Below are positions 12,288 through 17,768 of a stretch of 19,193 nt of DNA, piece by piece (position 1 is the stretch's first letter; every line of letters starts with the position of its first letter). Position numbers and translations under genes: made by a program. Source of the stretch: Candidatus Pacearchaeota archaeon (GTDB lineage Archaea; Nanobdellota; Nanobdellia; Pacearchaeales; GW2011-AR1); assembly GCA_002688335.1 (NCBI GenBank), contig NZCQ01000009.1:1-19193 (forward strand), written 5' to 3'. The notes under the pieces were generated by a model. It had not been told where the DNA came from. It did no database searches and worked only from the letters and a program-made list of their open reading frames with translations.

Positions 12288-12300
12288 CGGTTATATAAAG
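12288..12300 (-). promoter_or_regulatory. tRNA-Ile promoter
   Basis: The minus strand reads AAACCTTTATATAACC roughly 25-35 nt before the tRNA 5' end: a BRE-like purine/C tract followed by a strong TATA box. The target duplicate of element I copy 2 begins only about 5 bp upstream of this box. Confidence 0.6.
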
Positions 12301-12304
12301 GTTT

Positions 12305-12320
12305 CTTTGAAGAAAAATTC
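12305..12320. repeat. left 16-bp target-site duplicate of element I copy 2
   Basis: CTTTGAAGAAAAATTC; the partner at 12578-12593 is CTTTGAAGAAAAATCC, one mismatch in 16. Confidence 0.75.
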
Positions 12321-12577
12321 TGTGCACCCTCATGACATATGTCACTAGTACCGCGATTTAATTCCCATTCTGATTAGAAAATTAAGGAAAACAAGTTTAA
12401 CCTCAATTTTCCCTCGGCATTATTAATATTTCATTATGATCACGCGAAGATTACTCGCCCATAGCAGATATTATCTATCAGATATCAATATAGGATAAAT
12501 TTGGGTTAGCAAAGCTTCCTAAAATTTATGTGTAAATAAATTATTTCAGGTGGTGACATATGTCATGAAGTTATACA
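12321..12577. mobile_element. miniature inverted-repeat element I, copy 2 (257 bp)
   Basis: The uninterrupted form of the element, beginning TGTGCACCCT and ending AGTTATACA. Its terminal inverted repeats share TGT and a 16-nt run TCATGACATATGTCAC. The GACATATGTC cores (12334-12343 and 12555-12564) are each 13 nt from the end, exactly as in copy 1. The block 12373-12416 is identical to copy 1, and 12460-12564 is diverged but alignable. No ORF of note lies inside, and it accounts for nearly all of the gene-free stretch 12268-12603. Confidence 0.8.
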
Positions 12578-12593
12578 CTTTGAAGAAAAATCC
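12578..12593. repeat. right 16-bp target-site duplicate of element I copy 2
   Basis: CTTTGAAGAAAAATCC, matching 12305-12320 with one difference. Confidence 0.75.
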
Positions 12594-12603
12594 CTTAGGT
12601 GTG

Positions 12604-12840
12604 TCAATTAGTTCTAGCAAATAGTCCTATGTCGAAAGGTAATTCGACTTCTAGATTATTTAAATTTGTTTTTTCTTTAAAATTTAGGATGCCCATTCCA
12701 ACTATTTCTTCTGTTTCAGTGTCTTTGAATACTGTAATATCATCATTGATCTCTTCACCGAAGTTACTTCTAGGATCCCCAATTCTTATCTCTAAGTAGT
12801 CTCCTTCTTCATCATAATAAACACGTAATTTTCCTTTCAT
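12604..12840 (-). CDS. DUF2283 family protein, 78 aa
   Basis: Short beta-rich protein with the DUF2283 pattern: L-R-V-Y-Y-D-E-E-G-D-Y-L-E-I-R-I (residues 5-20), then G-E-E-I-N-D-D-I-T-V-F-K-D near 28-40 and I-V-G-M-G-I-L-N-F near 46-54. The family is common in prokaryotic accessory regions and has no firm biochemical role. It is the last gene of a three-gene operon; its ATG overlaps the stop of the PIN-type gene by 4 nt. It may be an additional component of that toxin-antitoxin-like module. Confidence 0.8.
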   Translation of the reverse strand: MKGKLRVYYDEEGDYLEIRIGDPRSNFGEEINDDITVFKDTETEEIVGMGILNFKEKTNLNNLEVELPFDIGLFARTN

Positions 12841-13334
12841 TTCATATCTTTAATCAATTGCAGTATTTCTTTATATTTGTTTATTGATAGATAAAATCCT
12901 AGTTCAATCATCTTATCTATGTAGTCAACAGCCTGTTTTTTTGTTATTGATCTCTTTTCAATTAATTTAATGAGCACGTATAAAGAACCGTGGCATTCAA
13001 TATTGTATGATTTTGCTATTTGCTTTCCATAGATTTCATTAATTATTGCAGTAGATTTTGTTTTCTTTGCCAAAGAAATAACTTCTTGGTCTGCTTTACT
13101 CAATAATTGATCATCCGCTATATTTATTTCTATATCCTTTATTATGAGTTGTTTATTATCAATTAACTCAACAATTTCGTTGACTTCTGGTTCGTTTCTT
13201 TCAAAGCCCTTGGTCATAACCTCTTCATAAACTTCTCTTGGTATGAATTTTTCTCCTTTTAATGATGAAATCTCACCTAGTAATTTAAGTTTTCCTAAAT
13301 ATATGAGGCTGGATGAATCAAAAACATAACTCAT
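12837..13334 (-). CDS. DUF3368-type PIN-fold protein (toxin-like), 165 aa
   Basis: PIN-fold protein of the DUF3368 type, usually the nuclease partner of UPF0175 antitoxins. D6 (V-F-D-S-S-S-L-I-Y-L-G-K), E37/E38 (R-E-V-Y-E-E-V) and D82 (K-A-D-Q-E-V-I-S-L-A) are present. The last acidic site, normally an aspartate-rich D-D/D-E after the beta-strand, reads I-I-N-E-I-Y, so metal binding may be weaker. The C-terminal tail G-S-L-Y-V-L-I-K-L-I-E-K and the K-Q-A-V-D-Y-I-D-K-M helix are typical of the group. It overlaps its upstream and downstream genes by 4 nt each. Confidence 0.78.
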   Translation of the reverse strand: MSYVFDSSSLIYLGKLKLLGEISSLKGEKFIPREVYEEVMTKGFERNEPEVNEIVELIDNKQLIIKDIEINIADDQLLSKADQEVISLAKKTKSTAIINEIYGKQIAKSYNIECHGSLYVLIKLIEKRSITKKQAVDYIDKMIELGFYLSINKYKEILQLIKDMK

Positions 13335-13630
13335 TTGAAGGCTGCAAGATCGTGATCAATTACCTCGTCACTTACCCACTTTATTTTTGATTCCCTAACT
13401 TTTTCAACAAATTCCCAAATATTTATTCCAGCTATTTCCGCTCCTCTTGAAATTGTTGTCTTACCGTTCTTTAATAATCTTAAAGCGTATTCAATCCTCC
13501 ATTCTTCTAGGGCCTTGAAGAGAAGCCTCCTAACTGCTGCAGATTTCTCTAAGTATTCAGCTTTCATATATTTTTCTAATTCTTTTTCTAGAGCCATTGG
13601 AATTCTCGTTGATATTGTTACTTCTGTCAT
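13331..13630 (-). CDS. UPF0175 antitoxin-like protein with N-terminal RHH, 99 aa
   Basis: The N-terminus (V-T-I-S-T-R-I-P then K-S-A-A-V-R-R-L-L-F-K-A-L-E-E-W) is a ribbon-helix-helix DNA-binding domain. The C-terminal half (Y-A-L-R-L-L-K-N-G-K-T-T-I-S-R-G-A-E-I-A-G-I-N-I-W-E-F) is the UPF0175 helix-turn-helix-like motif. It is the likely antitoxin and autorepressor of the operon, encoded first and overlapping the PIN-type gene by 4 nt. A matching inverted repeat overlaps its promoter. Confidence 0.83.
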   Translation of the reverse strand: MTEVTISTRIPMALEKELEKYMKAEYLEKSAAVRRLLFKALEEWRIEYALRLLKNGKTTISRGAEIAGINIWEFVEKVRESKIKWVSDEVIDHDLAAFK

Positions 13631-13639
13631 TTTATTTAT

Positions 13640-13672
13640 GTAAACTATGTATACAATGTTTATAAAGTTTAC
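13640..13672 (-). promoter_or_regulatory. promoter and inverted-repeat operator of UPF0175 operon
   Basis: GTAAACT (13640-13646) and AGTTTAC (13666-13672) are perfect inverted repeats enclosing the palindrome TGTATACA (13648-13655). On the minus strand a TATA-like CTTTATAAAC (about 13659-13668) sits within it, about 30-38 nt before the ATG. This is the expected layout for autorepression by the RHH antitoxin. Confidence 0.5.
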
Positions 13673-13677
13673 CTTTC

Positions 13678-14415
13678 CTATTTTTTGGCTATTTTCCAGA
13701 GAAGGTTGAAATATTGTTTAAAACTTTCAGCAATTTTCTCATTCTTTATCATAAAAACAAAAGGTTTTTCCTCCCATAAAAAGATGTAAACATAATCTTG
13801 AAAAATATCAATAGCAGCAGGACTAGTATATCCTTTAGGCATGTATCTAACTTCATTATTCTTTTCTTTTTCTCTATCTCTTCCAAAAGTGTTTCTAACT
13901 GATTCATCTAAAATGAATTTCAGTTTCTGTCTTTTTTTTGCACTTTTCAAGTTCACATTGGTTAAGAAAACTCTAAGAGATTCTGATGCATATTGCTGCT
14001 CCGAGAAACCTAGAATACAAATAGTTTCATTCCTTGGACAATCATCTATAATTTTTTTAAAGGCTGTTTTAAATCCTTCAAATCCCTCATAAACAGAAGT
14101 ATTTGTTTCCTTTTCACCCTTATCTTGAATTTCTTTTAATTGTGGAACAATAGATTCAATTTTCTTTAATTTTTCTTTCTCGTTTTCTAAGAATCTGGAA
14201 GGATCAGCTGCGTGGAAAAATTTACCTCTTTTTTGAATCCTATATGTTACTAGTCCTTTTTTTACGAGTGAATTTAAAGATTCATAAACTCTAGAATTAG
14301 CTATTCCAGTTTCTTTAATTATTGGGCCTGTTGAGCTCTCTCCTCTTTTTAGGAGACATAAGTAGATTTTAGATTCGTTGCTAGATAAATTAAGTTGTTC
14401 TAGTTCTTTTTCCAT
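13678..14415 (-). CDS. TrmB-family transcriptional regulator, 245 aa
   Basis: The N-terminal winged HTH is clear (L-N-L-S-S-N-E-S-K-I-Y-L-C-L-L-K-R-G, then S-R-V-Y-E-S-L-N-S-L-V-K-K-G). A lysine/glutamate coiled-coil linker follows (about 75-110), then an effector-like domain with S-V-Y-E-G-F-E-G-F-K-T-A-F-K-K-I. It ends F-K-Q-Y-F-N-L-L-W-K. The layout and ending are the same as in the regulator at 4677, so they are probably paralogs. A TATA box lies about 26 nt upstream (leaderless), next to a CTCC-N6-GGAG repeat. The divergent gene at 14540 is the most likely target. Confidence 0.85.
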   Translation of the reverse strand: MEKELEQLNLSSNESKIYLCLLKRGESSTGPIIKETGIANSRVYESLNSLVKKGLVTYRIQKRGKFFHAADPSRFLENEKEKLKKIESIVPQLKEIQDKGEKETNTSVYEGFEGFKTAFKKIIDDCPRNETICILGFSEQQYASESLRVFLTNVNLKSAKKRQKLKFILDESVRNTFGRDREKEKNNEVRYMPKGYTSPAAIDIFQDYVYIFLWEEKPFVFMIKNEKIAESFKQYFNLLWKIAKK

Positions 14416-14434
14416 ATTAAAACTATGACTTTCT

Positions 14435-14445
14435 TTTTATAAACC
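14435..14445 (-). promoter_or_regulatory. TATA box of second TrmB-type gene
   Basis: The minus strand reads GTTTATAAAAA about 26 nt before the ATG at 14415; leaderless. Confidence 0.5.
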
Positions 14446-14465
14446 TTTCTCCTTACCAGGAGAAA
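14446..14465. promoter_or_regulatory. inverted repeat with CTCC-N6-GGAG, putative TrmB-type operator
   Basis: TTTCTCC and GGAGAAA form a perfect 7-bp inverted repeat around 6 nt. The core CTCC-N6-GGAG (14449-14462) matches 4620-4633 near the other TrmB-type gene. It sits between the two divergent promoters; AGGCTTAAGTAG just downstream resembles AGGCTTAAATAG of the other locus. Confidence 0.5.
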
Positions 14466-14539
14466 TAAGGCTTAAGTAGCTACAATATGAATTGAGATTA
14501 TTAGGTAAATACAGATAAAATATAAGGGAGAAAAATAAA

Positions 14540-15262
14540 ATGAATTGGTTGCCCATAATAATAGGAAAAAGCCCTAGGAGAATAGTTAAAGAAACTTTAG
14601 CTGAGTGTGGTTTATCAGAAAGGGTAAATACAGTTTTACTTGACGACTCAAAAAGGGTAGTATTTGAAGACAATAATATTAGGCCGGGTTTTACATATCT
14701 TCCATTACTTGAAACTTTAGCTAGAGAAGATGATGCTTCAAGCTATGAAACTCTGAATGATTATGATAAATATAAATATTTTATTGATGTTTTTATTTGT
14801 GGTAGAGATTTTCCAAATAGAGTTATTTCAAGTGGCCCATATGATAAGGAAGGAAATCAGGAGCAAATAATTATCGGAAATAATATTTTTCTTGATAGGG
14901 AAATTATAACACCTAGTGGTAAAGATATGCCTTATGCTTATGTTAGGGAATGTTTTTCAAATCTATTGAAAAGCAGAGATCCAGAAAGACTTTACTACAA
15001 AGTCTTAGATAGTTTTATTGAGGATATATTTAGCGACTTATCTGACCATGGAAGCGGATTTAGTAGAAATAGTTCTCTTGAATTTGTTAAAGATGATGAT
15101 GACCCGAAAAAGACACTTGAAACTAATAAAGTTTATAGAGTTAAATTGATAATGCTTTCAGAAACTACTGTCGATTTTGGGGAGGGAGGATTATATGGAA
15201 AAATAAAACCAAGGCTGCTAGAATTGGGTTACAATCCCATTGAAACGAACCAACAGGTTTAA
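14540..15262 (+). CDS. hypothetical protein, 240 aa
   Basis: Unrecognised, acidic, soluble protein. The first residues M-N-W-L-P-I-I-I-G-K-S-P-R-R form a hydrophobic strand and basic patch. The middle contains E-I-I-T-P-S-G-K-D-M-P-Y-A-Y-V-R-E-C-F-S-N-L, and the end has V-Y-R-V-K-L-I-M-L-S-E-T and G-E-G-G-L-Y-G-K-I-K-P-R-L. No membrane helix is evident. A Shine-Dalgarno (AGGGAG) precedes the ATG and a TATA-like GGCTTAAGTAG lies about 70 nt upstream, giving a leader of about 45 nt. It is divergent from a TrmB-type regulator, its likely controller. The L15e promoter overlaps its 3' end. Confidence 0.7.
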   Translation: MNWLPIIIGKSPRRIVKETLAECGLSERVNTVLLDDSKRVVFEDNNIRPGFTYLPLLETLAREDDASSYETLNDYDKYKYFIDVFICGRDFPNRVISSGPYDKEGNQEQIIIGNNIFLDREIITPSGKDMPYAYVRECFSNLLKSRDPERLYYKVLDSFIEDIFSDLSDHGSGFSRNSSLEFVKDDDDPKKTLETNKVYRVKLIMLSETTVDFGEGGLYGKIKPRLLELGYNPIETNQQV

Positions 15263-15266
15263 AAAT
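15257..15266 (+). promoter_or_regulatory. TATA box of L15e gene
   Basis: GTTTAAAAAT is centred about 26 nt before the ATG at 15287 and overlaps the stop of the preceding gene; leaderless. Confidence 0.6.
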
Positions 15267-15286
15267 GCATTTTATCTAATTTTTTT

Positions 15287-15856
15287 ATGAAAGGTCTAAC
15301 ACATCATTTGAGAGCTGCTTGGAAAAAGCCGGACGTTGCTAGAATTAGAGAACTGATGGTTGAATGGAGAAAGCAGAAGGTTGTTGAGAAGATTGATAAG
15401 CCTACTAGGTTAGATAGGGCTAGGAGTTTAGGATATAAGGCTAAGAAGGGCTTTGTTCTTGCTAGAGTTAGGGTTCTTAGGGGTGGAAGGAAGAGGCCTA
15501 AGCCAAATAAAGGAAGAAGATCTAAGAGAACTACTAATAAGAAAGTTTTGAAGATGAGTTATAAGTGGATTGCTGAAGGAAGAGCCAGTAATAAGTTCCC
15601 TAATCTAGAAGTATTGAATTCTTATTATCTAGCTAAAGATGGAAAGCATTATTTTTATGAGGTTATCTTGTTAGATGCTTCAAGGCCCGAGATAAAGAGT
15701 GATAAGAATGTTAAGTTTATTACTAAACCCACTAATAAGAATAGAACTCAAAGAGGGTTAACAAGTGCTGGAAAGAAATCTAGAGGTTTGAGATCTAAAA
15801 ATCCTATGAACAAGTCTAGACCAAGTGTAAGGGCTGGTAAGAGAAGAGGTAAATAG
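15287..15856 (+). CDS. rpl15e: 50S ribosomal protein L15e, 189 aa
   Basis: Large-subunit ribosomal protein found in archaea and eukaryotes only. Diagnostic stretches are R-L-D-R-A-R-S-L-G-Y-K-A-K-K-G (42-56), V-R-V-L-R-G-G-R-K-R-P, and the strand L-E-V-L-N-S-Y-Y-L-A-K-D-G-K-H-Y-F-Y-E-V-I-L-L-D. The basic tail with G-L-T-S-A-G-K-K-S-R-G-L is also typical. Length is normal for the family (about 190-205 aa). It is leaderless and followed by a perfect 9-bp hairpin that could mark the transcript end. Together with the TATA-type promoters it fixes the source as archaeal. Confidence 0.97.
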   Translation: MKGLTHHLRAAWKKPDVARIRELMVEWRKQKVVEKIDKPTRLDRARSLGYKAKKGFVLARVRVLRGGRKRPKPNKGRRSKRTTNKKVLKMSYKWIAEGRASNKFPNLEVLNSYYLAKDGKHYFYEVILLDASRPEIKSDKNVKFITKPTNKNRTQRGLTSAGKKSRGLRSKNPMNKSRPSVRAGKRRGK

Positions 15857-15893
15857 GTTCTGATTGCTTTCGAAATTGGCTTAGATAACTAAG

Positions 15894-15913
15894 TTCGTTG
15901 ATAAATCAACGAA
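15894..15913 (+). terminator. 9-bp hairpin downstream of L15e
   Basis: TTCGTTGAT and ATCAACGAA are perfect inverted repeats with AA between (8 bp with a TAAA loop is more realistic). A 5-bp hairpin CTTAG/CTAAG precedes it and GGC/GCC close both. TTCTTCGCTAAT follows, as after the Hsp20 gene. Terminator or 3'-end processing signal is inferred; no long T-run is present. Confidence 0.4.
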
Positions 15914-16034
15914 GGCCATAGATTTCTTCGCTAATGTTTTGGTAATGTGTAAGTTATTTAATCGGTTAAGTTGATGTGAGGGTTGAGGTTGATTTATTAA
16001 TAAAGATTGTTAATGATTGTTGTTGATTGGAGAT

Positions 16035-16045
16035 ATATTTATAAA
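16035..16045 (+). promoter_or_regulatory. TATA box of small membrane-anchored protein gene
   Basis: ATATTTATAAA is centred about 27 nt before the ATG at 16067; leaderless. Confidence 0.5.
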
Positions 16046-16066
16046 GTATTTTTATTATTGGTTGTG

Positions 16067-16480
16067 ATGTCTAAAAAAGATAATCTTAAACTTTTTGGGT
16101 TGGGGGCTTTCGGAGTTGGATTGTATCTTACAGTAGTGCCTACTTTATTCAATGTTGTTGATAATCTTGGAGTAGATTATAGGATTAAAGATGGTAGAAT
16201 TATTAAGAAGCTTGATGGTTTGTTCAGTTATACTGAGGTAACCTTGCATGATAATGGCGGAACTGAAGTAGAGAGAAATTTTGGCATATTTGGAAGTTCT
16301 ACATTTACAGATGGGGATGGAGATGGATTTGTTGAGGGGATTAGGGAACGCGAGTCTTTTAGGAGTCATAGAAATGATGTTTATGACTGGGAAAAAGATG
16401 GTAGCAAATATAAGAGAAAGTTTGACCATGCAAATGCAGTTTCTAAACAACAATTGAAAAGATTTGGCGTGAAAAGGTGA
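16067..16480 (+). CDS. hypothetical membrane-anchored or exported protein, 137 aa
   Basis: After M-S-K-K-D-N-L-K a hydrophobic stretch (G-L-G-A-F-G-V-G-L-Y-L-T-V-V-P-T-L-F, about residues 10-28) acts as a signal anchor. The rest is polar and probably lies outside the membrane. It contains T-D-G-D-G-D-G-F-V-E-G-I, which matches the calcium-binding loop of EF-hand/dockerin type (D-x-D-G-D-G), and a basic C-terminus. The ATG at 16067 fits the TATA spacing; a TTG at 16007 would place 20 residues across the promoter. No family is recognised. Calcium binding is inferred from the loop only. Confidence 0.62.
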   Translation: MSKKDNLKLFGLGAFGVGLYLTVVPTLFNVVDNLGVDYRIKDGRIIKKLDGLFSYTEVTLHDNGGTEVERNFGIFGSSTFTDGDGDGFVEGIRERESFRSHRNDVYDWEKDGSKYKRKFDHANAVSKQQLKRFGVKR

Positions 16481-16493
16481 TCTTTTCTCAGAT

Positions 16494-16505
16494 AATTTAT
16501 AAAAT
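16494..16505 (+). promoter_or_regulatory. TATA-like promoter of SET/CDPS operon
   Basis: AATTTATAAAAT lies about 47 nt before the ATG at 16546, so the transcript should have a short leader of roughly 25 nt, ending in AATAGGTA just before the ATG. Confidence 0.4.
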
Positions 16506-16545
16506 ATTCCGTTAGATTAATAATGCCTGTTTTCTTTAATAGGTA

Positions 16546-17013
16546 ATGGAGTTGGAATTAAGGAATAAGGAAAATATTGTTGTTGGTAAGACAGAAGACA
16601 AGGGTAAGACCTATTTTGCTAGGAAAAATCTTAAGAAAGGAACTGTTGTTTATTATTTTGCTGGGCCAATAGTGAGCGATCCTACTGATTATACCGTCCC
16701 TATAGGGTTTGGGATTTTTATTGATCCCACGGATTATGGTGGCAGATATACTAATGATTATGGAATGAAGGCTAACTTGGGAATAAGAAATAGAACGCAA
16801 CTTGTTGCTTTGAAAGACATAAAAAAAGGTGAAGAGATTGGCCCTGCTTATTTTATGTTCGTTCCTTTCTATGGAAAAGGTTCTAAAGGGGATAAATTGG
16901 GCTTAAGTTTTTTTGAAGGGTTGTCAAAAAAAGAAATGCAAAAGTATAAGAATTATATCTCTGATTATCTTTTTAATAGTAAGGAAATAAATATGTATGG
17001 AAAGTTTATTTAG
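16546..17013 (+). CDS. SET-domain-like protein, 155 aa
   Basis: SET domains transfer methyl groups from S-adenosylmethionine to protein lysines. Here the N-terminal motif G-K-T-Y-F-A-R-K-N-L-K-K-G-T-V-V-Y-Y-F-A-G-P (20-41) and the late motif Q-L-V-A-L-K-D-I-K-K-G-E-E-I (85-98) are good SET landmarks. The catalytic N-H-S-C-x-P-N segment between them is replaced by Y-T-N-D-Y-G-M-K-A-N-L-G (68-79) and the final D-Y by A-Y-F. Activity is therefore doubtful. The C-terminal 50 residues are lysine-rich and unrelated to known post-SET zinc motifs. Its end overlaps the next gene, so the two are coupled. Confidence 0.7.
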   Translation: MELELRNKENIVVGKTEDKGKTYFARKNLKKGTVVYYFAGPIVSDPTDYTVPIGFGIFIDPTDYGGRYTNDYGMKANLGIRNRTQLVALKDIKKGEEIGPAYFMFVPFYGKGSKGDKLGLSFFEGLSKKEMQKYKNYISDYLFNSKEINMYGKFI

Positions 17014-17761
17014 GATGGTTAAGAAGAAAATACAAAAAAATGAATTTTTCGATATTAATAAGTTTCCTTCGAAAGAAGGGATGTTAGTTTTTGGCATTTC
17101 AATGAGCCATATCTCGAATATTCAAAGCTCAAGTAAGTGTTTCTCCTATGTGGAAAAACTTGTTGAAAAAATAGTCTATCCGTATGTTGGGTTAACTTTT
17201 CTCTATTCAGATAATCTTTATTTGTATCAAAAAGGAGAACCATCAAAATTGAATAAGAAATACCAACAATTAATGATATCTCATAAAAATGAGTTCAGTA
17301 ATCTTTTAAGTAAAAATAATTGGTATATTAGAGATTCATTTGGTTTTGTTACTTGGAATCAGGCGCTTCTCGAGATTAAGGATTTTCTTAGTTATCTGTC
17401 AAGGCTTAGAGAGATTTATAGGAAAGATAAAAAGTTCCAAAATTATTTAAGAGAAGACATAAAGAAATCAAATAAGAAGCTTAATGAGTCTAATGTACTT
17501 TTTATCCTTGAGGAAATATTGATATTTTATTTGGTTTCAAAAGGGAAATTGAAATTCCCAAATAAATATTTGAATGGTAAGGAAAAATGGGTATTGTGGT
17601 GTTATCCAGGGAAGCCTTTGAAATCTGAAATTTATTTATATCAAAAGAACTTTTTTAATCTTCATAATAAGGAAAATGAGTATGAAGATTCTTATTATGA
17701 TCTTAGTGACAGGAAGTTATATAATTATTATAATGTAGATTTGAAGACTTTAGACATATAA
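16997..17761 (+). CDS. probable tRNA-dependent cyclodipeptide synthase (XYP type), 254 aa
   Basis: Cyclodipeptide synthases take aminoacyl groups from two charged tRNAs and make a diketopiperazine. I see F-G-I-S35-M-S-H38 in the place of the catalytic Ser motif (AlbC S37, residue 40 here His), and L-T-F-L-Y-S-D-N after it. The helix pair W-N-Q-A-L ... I-Y-R-K-D-K-K-F-Q-N-Y-L follows. Next comes F169-I-L-E-E173-I-L-I-F for AlbC Y178...E182 (the Tyr is Phe), and W-C-Y203-P204 for the XYP pair. Length and order fit the family. Its start overlaps the SET-like gene by 17 nt; an ATG at 17015, 1 nt after that gene's stop, is an alternative. The match is by motif only. Confidence 0.62.
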   Translation: MESLFRMVKKKIQKNEFFDINKFPSKEGMLVFGISMSHISNIQSSSKCFSYVEKLVEKIVYPYVGLTFLYSDNLYLYQKGEPSKLNKKYQQLMISHKNEFSNLLSKNNWYIRDSFGFVTWNQALLEIKDFLSYLSRLREIYRKDKKFQNYLREDIKKSNKKLNESNVLFILEEILIFYLVSKGKLKFPNKYLNGKEKWVLWCYPGKPLKSEIYLYQKNFFNLHNKENEYEDSYYDLSDRKLYNYYNVDLKTLDI

Positions 17762-17768
17762 TTCTTCC

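Noticed and set aside
16007..16066. TTG start giving a 157-aa form of the exported protein
   Set aside because: It would translate across the TATA box; the ATG at 16067 fits a leaderless start.
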